58,076 nt of DNA from Armatimonadota bacterium (GTDB lineage Bacteria > Armatimonadota > Fervidibacteria > Fervidibacterales > Thermosaccharophagaceae): contig JANXAS010000021.1 of NCBI GenBank assembly GCA_025062195.1, positions 1 to 58,076 of the forward strand, given 5' to 3'. The notes under the pieces are model-generated. The model had not been told where the DNA came from. It did not search any database and saw only the letters and a list, made by a program, of their open reading frames with translations. A program made the translations under genes and the position numbers. Positions 8,240-17,194 of the stretch are shown here, one piece after another. Position 1 is the first letter of the stretch, and every line of letters begins with the position of its first letter.

Positions 8240-10987
8240 GTGACAAAAGCAGGCACAACAAAAAGAGTTGCTGTGCGCCGTAAGTATGTCTACGACTTTG
8301 AGGAAGGCAGTGCTTCAATGGGCTTGCTTCTTGGTAACAAGGGTGCTCACCTTGCCGAAATGACGAGGCTCGGCTTGCCAGTCCCACCGGGATTTATCAT
8401 AACTACTGAGGCGAGCAGGCACTACTTTAAAACTGGTCAATTCCCACCGGGACTTGAGCGCGAGATACTCCAACACTTAAGGGTGCTTGAGAGGAAGATG
8501 GGGCGCAAGTTTGGTGATAAGGATAATCCGCTCCTTGTATCTGTTCGCTCCGGTGCGCCAGTCTCAATGCCCGGAATGATGGACACGATCCTAAACCTCG
8601 GTTTGAACGATGAGACGGTAAAAGGATTGATAAAGCAATCGGGTGATGAGCGCTTTGCGCTTGATGCATACAGGCGCTTCATACAAATGTTTGGTAGCAT
8701 CGTCATGGGTGTTCCAAGGGATAAGTTTGAGGAGATACTCAGGGATGTAAGGCGCAAGTATGGTGTTGAGCATGACCCTGAAATACCGCCACAGGGACTT
8801 AAAGAGGTCATCCAAAGGTATAAGAAGCTCATCAAGCAGACCACAAAGCGCAATTTCCCTGCCGACCCGTATGAGCAATTGATGATGGCAGTAAGGGCTG
8901 TCTTTGATTCTTGGAATAACGAGAGAGCCATCGCCTATAGGAGGATTCACGGCATAAGGCATGACCTTGGCACCGGCGTGAATGTGCAGGTGATGGTTTT
9001 CGGGAACATGGGCTATGATAGCGGCACCGGTGTTGGGTTTACTCGTGATCCGGCTACTGGCGAAAAACGCCTCTATGCCGAGTATCTTCCAAATGCTCAG
9101 GGGGAGGATGTGGTTGCCGGAATAAGAACTCCAATGGATATAGCGCAGTTGAAGGCAACCATGCCGGAGGTATATGAGCAACTTGAGCAGATGGCGCAGT
9201 TGCTTGAGCGGCACTATGGCGACCTTCAGGATTTTGAGTTCACCGTTGAGAAGGGCAAGCTGTATATGCTCCAGACACGCGGTGGTAAGCGCACGGGAAT
9301 GGCTGCAATACGCATAGCTGTGGATATGGTTCGTGAGGGTTTGATTGATGAGGAGAAGGCTATTATGCTTGTTGACCCGAACTTGCTTGAGCAATTATTG
9401 CATGAGCAATTTGACCCGAAGGCGCTGGCACAGGCTGAGAAGCTCGCTGAGGGCATTGCGGCTTCTCCCGGTGCCGCATCTGGGCGAGTGGTGTTCACGG
9501 CTGACGATGCCGTTGAATGGGCTAAGAATGGAGAGCCGGTTATTCTGGCAAGGCGGATGACATCTCCGGATGATGTTGCGGGCATGCACGCTGCAAAAGG
9601 AGTTCTCACATCTGAGGGCGGAAGGACTTCGCATGCTGCAGTTGTGGCGAGAGGCATGGGCAAGCCATGTGTTGTTGGTTGCAGGGCAATATACATTGAC
9701 TATGACAGGAAGCAGATGTCGGTCAATGGGAGGGTCATAAAGGAGGGTGAGTTCATTTCAATTGATGGAACATATGGGAATGTCTATCTTGGAAGCATGC
9801 CGACAATAGATTCGGAGATAATATCGGTTGAGCGTGGCAAGATGAGACCGGAAGATAGCCAACTCTACCAATACTATGCGACCTTCATGAAATGGGTGGA
9901 TAAGTATCGCAAGCTCGGAGTGCGTGCAAATGCTGACACACCCGAGGACGCAGAGATTGCCCGCAAGCTCGGCGCTGAGGGAATTGGTCTGGCAAGAACG
10001 GAGCACATGTTCTTCGCCGAGGACAGGTTGCCGCACTTCCAGAGGATGATACTTGCGGACAATCCTAAAGAGCGAGCTGAGGCTGCAAGCAAGATATTGC
10101 CGATGCAGCGCAAAGACTTCTATGGGCTGCTTAAGGCGATGGATGGGCTTCCCGTGATCATAAGGCTGCTTGATCCGCCATTGCATGAATTTCTCCCGCA
10201 CACTGATAAAGAGGTAAAGGAGTTGGCTGAGCGCTTTGGGATGAATCCTGAAGAGGTGAAAGCGAAAGTTGAGAGGCTAAGGGAGAATAACCCGATGCTC
10301 GGACACAGGGGTTGCAGGCTCGGAATAACCTTCCCAGAAATTTACAGGATGCAGGTCAGGGCAATATTTGAAGCTGCATGCGACCTTAAGAAGCAGGGCT
10401 ACAACCCTAAGCCGGAGGTCATGATACCGCTTGTGGCGCATGTGAACGAGCTGATCATCACGCGCAACGATGTTGTTGAAGTCGCTGAGGAGGTTATGAA
10501 GAGGAAGGGCGTAAGGGTTGATTACCTCGTTGGGACAATGATTGAAGTTCCAAGGGCTGCTCTGACCGCAAATGAGATAGCGACTGTAGCTGACTTCTTC
10601 TCATTCGGCACGAACGACCTCACACAAACTGTGTTCGGCTTCTCACGGGATGATGTGGAAGCCAAATTCATGGCTCATTACCTTGAACAGATACCGGGCA
10701 AAGATGGGACACCAATATTTCTGGCGAACCCATTTGAAGTGCTTGATCAAGTTGGGGTTGGAGAGCTTATAAAGATAGCGGTTGAGCGCGGCAGGGCTGC
10801 TAACGCTAAGCTTGAGATTGGCATATGCGGTGAGCATGGTGGTGAACCATCCTCTGTGATGTTCTGTCACGATGCCGGCTTGGACTATGTTAGCTGTTCG
10901 CCATTCCGAATACCAGTTGCAAGGCTCGCTGCGGCGCAAGCTGCAATAAGGGAAAAGCGGAGTAAAGGATCGGGACAGAAGGAATAG
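8240..10987 (+). CDS. ppdK: Pyruvate, phosphate dikinase
   Basis: PPDK interconverts pyruvate + ATP + Pi and PEP + AMP + PPi. It supports gluconeogenesis, or PPi-linked glycolysis in thermophiles and anaerobes. The 915 residues cover all three parts: the N-terminal ATP-grasp (LLGNKGAHLAEMTRLGLPVPPGF; VSVRSGAPVSMPGMMDTILN), the swivelling phosphohistidine domain (GGRTSHAAVVARGMGKPCVVG, His in TSHAA), and the C-terminal PEP/pyruvate barrel (GTNDLTQ; GICGEHGG with the catalytic Cys). Length is near the usual 870-890 with a slightly longer N-terminus. GTG 8240 follows GGAGGGAGA at a proper distance. It is preceded by a 135-base gap with no confident promoter and followed by a strong terminator. 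Confidence 0.98.
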   Translation: MTKAGTTKRVAVRRKYVYDFEEGSASMGLLLGNKGAHLAEMTRLGLPVPPGFIITTEASRHYFKTGQFPPGLEREILQHLRVLERKMGRKFGDKDNPLLVSVRSGAPVSMPGMMDTILNLGLNDETVKGLIKQSGDERFALDAYRRFIQMFGSIVMGVPRDKFEEILRDVRRKYGVEHDPEIPPQGLKEVIQRYKKLIKQTTKRNFPADPYEQLMMAVRAVFDSWNNERAIAYRRIHGIRHDLGTGVNVQVMVFGNMGYDSGTGVGFTRDPATGEKRLYAEYLPNAQGEDVVAGIRTPMDIAQLKATMPEVYEQLEQMAQLLERHYGDLQDFEFTVEKGKLYMLQTRGGKRTGMAAIRIAVDMVREGLIDEEKAIMLVDPNLLEQLLHEQFDPKALAQAEKLAEGIAASPGAASGRVVFTADDAVEWAKNGEPVILARRMTSPDDVAGMHAAKGVLTSEGGRTSHAAVVARGMGKPCVVGCRAIYIDYDRKQMSVNGRVIKEGEFISIDGTYGNVYLGSMPTIDSEIISVERGKMRPEDSQLYQYYATFMKWVDKYRKLGVRANADTPEDAEIARKLGAEGIGLARTEHMFFAEDRLPHFQRMILADNPKERAEAASKILPMQRKDFYGLLKAMDGLPVIIRLLDPPLHEFLPHTDKEVKELAERFGMNPEEVKAKVERLRENNPMLGHRGCRLGITFPEIYRMQVRAIFEAACDLKKQGYNPKPEVMIPLVAHVNELIITRNDVVEVAEEVMKRKGVRVDYLVGTMIEVPRAALTANEIATVADFFSFGTNDLTQTVFGFSRDDVEAKFMAHYLEQIPGKDGTPIFLANPFEVLDQVGVGELIKIAVERGRAANAKLEIGICGEHGGEPSSVMFCHDAGLDYVSCSPFRIPVARLAAAQAAIREKRSKGSGQKE

Positions 10988-11027
10988 GCTGAGAGCACAT
11001 CTAAGCCTAACAAGACTTGAATGAGTG

Positions 11028-11065
11028 GGCATTGTGCCCGGTGGGTGGGCACAATGCCATTTTTG
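11028..11065 (+). terminator. Intrinsic terminator after ppdK
   Basis: A perfect 12-bp inverted repeat (GGCATTGTGCCC / GGGCACAATGCC) with a 7-base loop is followed at once by ATTTTTGTT. It lies 40 bases after the ppdK stop and is the clearest rho-independent terminator in the window. Confidence 0.88.
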
Positions 11066-11146
11066 TTGCCAGTCAGATGGCGATGAGCCACTCATGCGGC
11101 TTAAATAACGCCTCGGGTGCATTTCATGCACTCAGGGCAGTTTGCT

Positions 11147-11316
11147 TATCACACCATTTCAAAAATGGTAACATCAAACCCCCTTGGCGTCGCAGCTTGC
11201 TGCCGACGGTCGTTTAATACCGTTTTCAAAAACTAAGGTAACATCAACTGATGTAGCGTCGTGGCTTGCCCGAGATGGCTATCAAACTTCCGTTGCCCAA
11301 AAGCTGCGATGCTACA
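11147..11316. repeat. Composite intergenic palindromic repeats in the ppdK-11565 gap
   Basis: The 11066-11564 gap holds no gene but shows repeat structure. Two copies of a motif with core TTTCAAAAA followed by GGTAACATCAA lie at 11147-11178 and 11214-11248. Each is followed by a GCGTCG-x2-GCTTGC phrase. The second passes into a 65-base imperfect palindrome (11252-11316) whose 16-base arms, TGTAGCGTCGTGGCTT and AAGCTGCGATGCTACA, match at 13 of 16 positions. Related sequence is at 33511-33577, and related cores are at 17727 and 45111. Confidence 0.6.
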
Positions 11317-11564
11317 GGATGGCTTTTGTCGCTCAATGATTCAACGGCGGTATGATGGGCGTATTTGCGGTGGTTTTCATGAGCAGGATGCCGTGCAAAT
11401 TTAATTTCTTTAAATGGAATCAGCTGTCGTGAAAACGCAATTTGAAGCGATCGCTTTTAAGTGCGACCGCCATTGACATCGTGCCGTGATAACATTTGCC
11501 TGCCGCAACATTTTTCATCGGGGGCGAATTGGAACCGATGTAGGGAAAAGCGAGTGAACGCAAA

Positions 11565-14500
11565 ATGAAGCATTCCGGAGGGGCTGCTGATACCCTTCTA
11601 ACACCAGAAATAGATGGGTTGGTTCGGCGCCTGAGGTCCTCAGATGCGTTGTATCGTCCGTTGCTCGCTATGAGCTACGATTGTGCTCTAAAGCTGGAGA
11701 GGGATTGCCTGAGCCGGCTTCTCAACGAAGCTGGATGGGGAGGTGTTGTCATACGCTGTGACGAGGTTGAGCCAAGAAATGAATGCCTGATAGCCGCCTT
11801 GGAAGCTATAAGGCAGGCTGCTGCTAACCTGCCTTTGCACATGAGCGTGCGCGTTGAAACGATAGCCAATGCACTTGGCGAAAGGTTTTGGGAACATGAG
11901 CGCTATAGGTTATCGGCTCAAGACCGTTGGAAAAGGCTGTTACCAAAGGGCGGGTATGCATTTGCCCTCTCAGTAGCTAACCCATCGCATTGCATCACTC
12001 TGTGCACTCCAAGCGCCCAGGTGGATGAGCATCTTCTGCTGCCTGTCGGTGAGTATGAATTCCACATATGGCGCAGGTGTAACGGCAGCGATAGTTTGGG
12101 CGCCAATTTAACAGACGCCGATTGGCGCTGCGAGCAGTTGAAGTTGCTTCTATCGCCTTTTCAAGGGCTGGTGGATGGCATAATCGTTGATTGTTCAACG
12201 CTTATACTTTCACGCCGATTTGGCAGGAGGCGCATCTCTGTCAGGCGCATCCTTGAGTGTGTCTTTGAGGAAGCTTTAAACTATACCTCAATTGAATGCA
12301 ACTCCTCGGAGGTCAGCATACTGCGTTCAATCTGCTACGACCCGTCACTTGACGCTGATAGAACTCGGCTGAGCTTTTGGAGGGGGATTGCACGAGCATA
12401 TCGCCGCCTCTTCATCCTGCCAATAGCGAACGCCCTAAATGAGCTCAATTTGTGCTTCGCTATTGATTTCAGCGGCTGGCGCAACCCCTTATCTCCGTTC
12501 ATCCTCATTGGAGACATCGGATTGGCGTTGAAGCGCGATGCCGATATGCCAGGTTTCGGTGTGCCACCAATGCTCATTACAAGTTGCAACGCAATTGGGC
12601 TGCGCATTTTTAGGGCGCTGCTCGGCGCGAGTTGGAATGTAGCGGTCAGGGTGTCGCCCGAAGATGGGGATGAACTGAAGCTGGCTTTCACCGCTGCAAA
12701 GCACGGCGCAGATGCGTTTGTGAGCGATGTGTTTTACAGTCCGGAGTTGCCGGAATGGTTGTTAGCATCAGCTTATGCGGGTGCGCCTTGGTGGCTTTCA
12801 TTTCGCAAAACGGTCAATGAGAACATAGCGAGAATGCTAAACATCGGCAGGATGGGTCATGAGCATTCGCCGGCAGCTGCCGTCATCACTGTGCGCCACA
12901 TGCTCTCAAAGCTGTGCATGACAAGGATTCGGGATGAAGCTGCCGACATGATCACGGCTTGGTCAGAGTTGCTTGAGCTGTTTGAGCGCTTCCATTTGAG
13001 TTGCGATTGGGTCAGCGATGACGATTTGGCAAACGCAAGCATATGTGAGAAGTTGCCGCTGCAGGTTGCGTCAGTTTCGGTTGAGCGTTCCGGATTGCGC
13101 ATCAGGGGTGGATGTTATACAGCCGTCATCTTGCCAACACCAAGGGGGCTTTCGAAGGCTGCTTGGATGGCGCTCTCGCAACTCCATAATGCTGGCGGAA
13201 GCATTTTCTTGGTTGGACCGCCACCATCGCCGCCTGAAATTACCCCTGAAACAAATCTGCTAAAGTGGGTGCAATCATGTTCACGGAGCTATGAGGCAAG
13301 GTTTGCGTATGCAAGGGAATTTGACATGCCGCTTGATGATTTAAGCCCTGTGACATATCAGAGTGCAGATGGTGGTTGCCTCGGTATGTTTGACTGGCGC
13401 ATCTGCCCTGATAAAGTGGAAAGCGCTCTGATGGTGCACCGAATGCTCTCTCTGTCAATTCGTTCAATGGCTGAGACGCACCATACGAGCATAAAAACTA
13501 TGCTTAGGTGGTTTGAGGAGACCCCGATAGTGCTCACATGGAATGAGTCGGATGAGATAGCTGAATTTCGCCTCAGAGTCAGGTGCGTTGGTAGAGTGGT
13601 TGTCTGGAGCACGCATTGCCCCGAGTGCCCAAAGCGCCACCTGCATTATGCCGTTGTTGAGGACGAGGTTGATTCATACGGGTCAATGTGCATGGTCATC
13701 TCGCTTGAACTCCCGCCAAAACACTGGTGTGCTATCTCAATCCCACCGGGGGCAGAAACTCACATTGCGGCATCCAACTTTCTCATCACGGATGTGAACA
13801 TGGTTGATGAGATAGCCTGTGTCAGGGGCTATGCGAGGAAGCCCGAATTGAAAGCCACAATTTGCATCGGCTATAGAGCGTTTGAATTTGAAGCGCATGC
13901 GGGATGCATCCCGGAGGACGAGGCAAGGCTTGACGAGACCTTAAAGTTAGATGGGGCGCATTTTGACGCTGTGGGCGCCTGTGAGCTTGGTTTCAACCTC
14001 TGGAGGGCGAAATTGCGCTTCCCATGGGCATTGCTTCACCGTTGCACACCATGGCACATCATATCCAGTTCGGAGCATTCAATACGCATAGAGCGTAGCG
14101 GGCGCTTCCGTGAGATACAGCTCCGTTCGGATGTTGAGCGCCCACCTAATTGCAAGAATTTGATGTTGAGATTTTTTAACATGCCCGATGAGTGGCTTGC
14201 TCTCACAATTGATGGGCAGATAGTTGCAGTAAATGCTGGTGCTGACTTGGATAGCCTCAGGCGGTTGAAGCTTGCCGAAGCCGCAAAAACATGCAGGGTC
14301 ATCAATGGCTATGATACTGGATGGTTAAGAACTGAGGGTAAATACGATAGGCACGAGGTCATACTATGGACTCTTTTGCCGCACGGTGGTGAGCTTAAGC
14401 TCCCGAACATTTCGGCTGTGTTTGAGTTGAGCGGTGAAGAACCGTTGTTGCTTGATAGCATAATGCTTGCACTTGGCTCAATGAGCAGCTATAAGAACTT

Positions 14501-14816
14501 GCGCCTGATGCGCTCTTGCGAATACGGCTTTAAAATCTCGCCGCCAACCGATGTGAATGAGCTTTTGCTGGTTTTTGATTCACCTTCCGGGAACTTAATT
14601 CTGATAGGCGATGTTGAAGGGGCACAGGTTGCCTCATCGCCATGCCACTTGAGAATTGAACTTGCTTGCGATGGCGAAAGGAGGCTGAAGGTGTTTGTCG
14701 GAGATATATCCATGAGAAAGCTTCAAGAGGGTGAGGGGGGCAATTTTGGGACAATGCGTTTGAGGTGGCGCGTTGCCTTTGGAATCAAAGCGGTGTCAAG
14801 GGTGAGAGCTGCATGA
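11565..14816 (+). CDS. Large divergent glycoside-hydrolase-like protein
   Basis: A 1083-residue protein with no signal peptide. Its plan recalls big clan-A-type or GH106-like glycosidases. An N-terminal barrel-like half (about residues 1-430) contains SFWRGIARAYRRLFILPIAN and LCFAIDFSGWRNPLSP, near a motif in which GH106 proteins have FW/YR followed by a GH-x-E segment. A middle Rossmann-like part contains YTAVILPTPRGLSKAAW and GGSIFLVGPP (about 520-570), like the 'G-G-x-hhhhG-x-x-P' portion of such enzymes. A C-terminal beta-rich half follows. I cannot see a convincing catalytic Glu pair, so it may be inactive or a new family. Its stop overlaps the ATG of the oxidoreductase gene (ATGA), implying a shared sugar-related job. 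ATG 11565 has GAGTGA 7 bases upstream. Family assignment is tentative. Confidence 0.6.
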   Translation: MKHSGGAADTLLTPEIDGLVRRLRSSDALYRPLLAMSYDCALKLERDCLSRLLNEAGWGGVVIRCDEVEPRNECLIAALEAIRQAAANLPLHMSVRVETIANALGERFWEHERYRLSAQDRWKRLLPKGGYAFALSVANPSHCITLCTPSAQVDEHLLLPVGEYEFHIWRRCNGSDSLGANLTDADWRCEQLKLLLSPFQGLVDGIIVDCSTLILSRRFGRRRISVRRILECVFEEALNYTSIECNSSEVSILRSICYDPSLDADRTRLSFWRGIARAYRRLFILPIANALNELNLCFAIDFSGWRNPLSPFILIGDIGLALKRDADMPGFGVPPMLITSCNAIGLRIFRALLGASWNVAVRVSPEDGDELKLAFTAAKHGADAFVSDVFYSPELPEWLLASAYAGAPWWLSFRKTVNENIARMLNIGRMGHEHSPAAAVITVRHMLSKLCMTRIRDEAADMITAWSELLELFERFHLSCDWVSDDDLANASICEKLPLQVASVSVERSGLRIRGGCYTAVILPTPRGLSKAAWMALSQLHNAGGSIFLVGPPPSPPEITPETNLLKWVQSCSRSYEARFAYAREFDMPLDDLSPVTYQSADGGCLGMFDWRICPDKVESALMVHRMLSLSIRSMAETHHTSIKTMLRWFEETPIVLTWNESDEIAEFRLRVRCVGRVVVWSTHCPECPKRHLHYAVVEDEVDSYGSMCMVISLELPPKHWCAISIPPGAETHIAASNFLITDVNMVDEIACVRGYARKPELKATICIGYRAFEFEAHAGCIPEDEARLDETLKLDGAHFDAVGACELGFNLWRAKLRFPWALLHRCTPWHIISSSEHSIRIERSGRFREIQLRSDVERPPNCKNLMLRFFNMPDEWLALTIDGQIVAVNAGADLDSLRRLKLAEAAKTCRVINGYDTGWLRTEGKYDRHEVILWTLLPHGGELKLPNISAVFELSGEEPLLLDSIMLALGSMSSYKNLRLMRSCEYGFKISPPTDVNELLLVFDSPSGNLILIGDVEGAQVASSPCHLRIELACDGERRLKVFVGDISMRKLQEGEGGNFGTMRLRWRVAFGIKAVSRVRAA

Positions 14817-15805
14817 CGAACAAATTGAGGGTGGCAATCATAGGCGCTCGTGGCATAGGGAAGCATCATGCAAAGTGGTATGCGCTATGCGGGTGCGAAG
14901 TGGTCGCATTCGTTGGTGTTAGCAGGGAGCGCCTTAATGAAACGGCTGGGGCGCTGCGCCGGTTGTTTGGTTTTGATGGGAGAGCATACACCGATTGTGT
15001 TGAGATGCTGCGCAATGAGCGTCCCGAAGCAGTTTCAATATGCACCCCGCACAGCTTGCACTATGAACATACAATGCTCGCCCTGTCTTATGGTGCTCAT
15101 GTGATGTGCGAGAAGCCGGTTGTTTGGGACGAGAAGCTGAGCCACAATGAGCTTCTTTTGATGGCTCGCAGGATGGCTGAGGAGGCAAAAGCTCGCAACC
15201 TGTTACTGGCTGTGAATACGCAATATGCAGCGTTCGCCGAGCGCTTGAGGGAATTTTTCGCGGATTTGCGCGGTGAGTGGAGCACCCCTAAGTCATTTGA
15301 GATGCACATGGAGGCAAAGAGCATTGGGAGAGATGAGACTGGCTTGGGGCTTTGGATGGACTTAAGCGCCCATCCGATAAGTGTTTTGCTTCGCCTTTTC
15401 CCGACACATGAGCTTGATGAGAGCAGTTTTGATGTTCTTGAGATAAACGGCTGTATTAGAGTGCGCTTTAAGCTGCGCTGCTATAGTGTTGACACCGAAC
15501 CAATTGAGTGTCAGCTGACATTGCGCCGCATAGGCGAGGGAGAATCCATCCAAAGGTTCGTCAGGTTGAATGGGCTTATAGTGACAATCAGTGGAAGGGA
15601 CGACGAGAGAGGAATATACCGTTCGTGCCTTACATCCTTTGGCACTGAGCGTATCTATGAGGACTTCATGCACACATCCATACGCAAATTCGTTGAAGCC
15701 ATAAAAGGCGTCGGGGAACCACTTTGCACAGCCGATGAAGGGATAAAGAACCTTGAGTGGCAACTCAAAATTTCGCGGCTCATCTTTGGGGTTGATGCGC
15801 TGTGA
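14813..15805 (+). CDS. Gfo/Idh/MocA family NAD(P)-dependent oxidoreductase
   Basis: A 330-residue protein with an N-terminal Rossmann fold (RVAIIGARGIGKHHAKWY, about residues 5-22) and the family signature region AVSICTPHSLHYEHTMLALSYGAH followed by MCEKPV, where Glu-Lys-Pro includes the catalytic Lys. The C-terminal half is the alpha/beta substrate domain (GLGLWMDLSAHP, with a His). Such enzymes oxidise or reduce sugars, inositols or sugar-like polyols; the substrate is unknown here. ATG 14813 overlaps the stop of the preceding glycosidase-like gene by 4 bases and has GGTGAGAG upstream, so an upstream in-frame start at 14765 is unlikely. Its own stop overlaps the GTG of the DUF2007 gene, giving a coupled three-gene set. 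Confidence 0.93.
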   Translation: MTNKLRVAIIGARGIGKHHAKWYALCGCEVVAFVGVSRERLNETAGALRRLFGFDGRAYTDCVEMLRNERPEAVSICTPHSLHYEHTMLALSYGAHVMCEKPVVWDEKLSHNELLLMARRMAEEAKARNLLLAVNTQYAAFAERLREFFADLRGEWSTPKSFEMHMEAKSIGRDETGLGLWMDLSAHPISVLLRLFPTHELDESSFDVLEINGCIRVRFKLRCYSVDTEPIECQLTLRRIGEGESIQRFVRLNGLIVTISGRDDERGIYRSCLTSFGTERIYEDFMHTSIRKFVEAIKGVGEPLCTADEGIKNLEWQLKISRLIFGVDAL

Positions 15806-16053
15806 ACGAAACGACCGAGAGGGCGAAGGATAAAATGGTTGAAGTGTATCGTGGGCTTTATAGTGATGTTCTCGTTGTGCGCTCGCTGCTTGAATCATCG
15901 GGGATACAATGCATCGTTAAATCGCACGCAGCATTTGGCGTTCACACCTTCGCCGTAAATGGCTTAGCCGAGGCTTGGATACTCGTCCATGAGAACGATG
16001 CTGAAAAAGCTTTAATGTTGCTCTCCCATACCGATGAAGTTAAATCTGGCTGA
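15802..16053 (+). CDS. DUF2007-family small protein
   Basis: An 83-residue protein. It contains VEVYRGLYSDVLVVRSLLESSGIQCIV, then AVNGLAEAWILVHENDAEKALMLL, which is the DUF2007 (putative signal-transducing, ferredoxin-like fold) pattern of about 70 residues. The biochemical function is unknown. GTG 15802 overlaps the previous stop (GTGA). However, family members usually begin just before the V-Y motif, so ATG 15835, which has AAGGA four bases before it, is a serious alternative giving 72 residues. Its TGA lies inside the shared hairpin at 16048-16085. Confidence 0.85.
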   Translation: MNETTERAKDKMVEVYRGLYSDVLVVRSLLESSGIQCIVKSHAAFGVHTFAVNGLAEAWILVHENDAEKALMLLSHTDEVKSG

Positions 16054-16085
16054 CACAACACCGCAATTTCCCCTCGGTGTCAGCC
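16048..16085. terminator. Bidirectional hairpin between convergent genes
   Basis: A perfect 9-bp inverted repeat, GGCTGACAC (16048-16056) and GTGTCAGCC (16077-16085), can pair further through an inner CACCG/CGGTG. It contains the stop of the DUF2007 gene and touches the stop of the convergent CbiQ-like gene, so it probably ends both transcripts. There is no long T-run. Confidence 0.55.
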
Positions 16086-16777
16086 TACCTCAACGCGAGC
16101 GAGATTGCAAGCGCCAATGACGCAAAGCATAAAAGGATCAACCACTCAATTGACCTTGGGCGCTTTGAGATTATTGCCCTGAACTCGCCATCAAAAGCTC
16201 GTGAGAGCATCGCCATGAAGATTCTGTCGGCACGGTCATGCGCCCTTATCAGGAGTGCCCCTGTGAGCATACCGATGTATCTCGCATCGCTTATGGAGAG
16301 CTTTCTCGGGCAACGGCTTGTGAACGCCCTCTGCATTCGCGTTGCTTCTTCACCGAGCACAAAGGTGTAGCGGTAAAGCAGCGCAAGCATCATCACCATA
16401 ATGTTCGGGACACGAAGTGCTCTCAACGCAGCCAGCAACTCGCTGAACGGTGTCGTCAACGAAAGCCAAGTTGCGGCTGCTACGCACAGTGTTGATTTGA
16501 CGACAACTTGAGTGAACCTCTCAAAAGAACCGCCAACAAGCAAGCCGAGGGCGCACAGGATAATGAACGGGATAATGGCGAGTAACCTCTTTGCAACAGC
16601 GCTCGCCTTTGCCTTACCAACGAGAAGCGTAACCAGAATTAGGGCGCCGAGCGCACCCCATGCGGTGTAATTTTTTGGCGAGGATATGAGCACAGCGATG
16701 ATGTATGACAGCGCCATCAAAAGTTTGACCTCGGGACAGAGCTTTCCTCCATGACCTGCAGCATCAATTGCCGACAA
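16085..16777 (-). CDS. ECF transporter T component (CbiQ/EcfT-like)
   Basis: A 230-residue membrane protein with about five hydrophobic segments (residues 18-35, 38-55, 62-82, 120-140, 208-228). It has the CbiQ pattern: IDAAGHGGKLCPEVKLL at the start, LLYRYTFVLGEEATRMQRAFTSR, and DRADRIFMAMLSRAFDGEFR. That last cytoplasmic stretch corresponds to the coupling-helix motif that docks on the EcfA ATPases. The T component couples ATP hydrolysis to a substrate-binding S subunit. The start is TTG 16777, with GGTGAG five bases before it and the preceding stop only 6 bases away. No ATPase gene (EcfA/CbiO) is adjacent, so the ATPases must come from elsewhere. Cobalt specificity cannot be assumed without CbiM. 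Confidence 0.88.
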   Translation of the reverse strand: MSAIDAAGHGGKLCPEVKLLMALSYIIAVLISSPKNYTAWGALGALILVTLLVGKAKASAVAKRLLAIIPFIILCALGLLVGGSFERFTQVVVKSTLCVAAATWLSLTTPFSELLAALRALRVPNIMVMMLALLYRYTFVLGEEATRMQRAFTSRCPRKLSISDARYIGMLTGALLIRAHDRADRIFMAMLSRAFDGEFRAIISKRPRSIEWLILLCFASLALAISLALR

Positions 16778-16783
16778 CCATAC

Positions 16784-17194
16784 TCACCTCTGGGCGAGCT
16801 CAAACAGCTCCTCCCCGCACGAGATCACCATCCTGGTAGCGCCTTCATCGCCAAGCTCGTTTAGCCAACCCTTTAATTTTTCAATGGTATCGCCGCTGAT
16901 GAGCATGTGTATGCCTTCCCCTGTGTCGGTGTTTATGAACTCAACAACGATGTCATCGGATGGGATGAGTTCAATGTTCCTCTTCCCATAAGTTGCGCCA
17001 GTTGATAGCTGCAATCCATCTACTATGCAGGATTGCGGTGGGTTAGGTGGGCAGCGCACAACCACTTTCACCCCAAAATACTTTCTCGCCCTCAAAAACT
17101 CCAACGCGCGAACTCCGATGAGCATGCCCAGGGCAAGGAACGGACCTAAGTGACCGTGAAACGACCTTGCAAGCTCAAGTTCATCCTCGCTCAT
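16784..17194 (-). CDS. FmdE-like protein
   Basis: A 136-residue protein of the FmdE family (formylmethanofuran dehydrogenase subunit E domain). Near the N-terminus is FHGHLGPFLALGMLIGVRAL. It also has CPPNPPQSCIVDGLQLSTGATYGKRN, the usual Cys-containing ligand region, and ends GEELFEL. In bacteria these domains occur away from methanogenesis and are thought to handle a metal or molybdopterin-type cofactor; the actual role is unproven. ATG 17194 is preferred to TTG 17203 because GGGGGA lies about 9 bases before it. Its 5' end overlaps the S-component gene by 14 bases, and CbiQ follows by 6 bases, so it is part of a transporter operon. Confidence 0.82.
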   Translation of the reverse strand: MSEDELELARSFHGHLGPFLALGMLIGVRALEFLRARKYFGVKVVVRCPPNPPQSCIVDGLQLSTGATYGKRNIELIPSDDIVVEFINTDTGEGIHMLISGDTIEKLKGWLNELGDEGATRMVISCGEELFELAQR

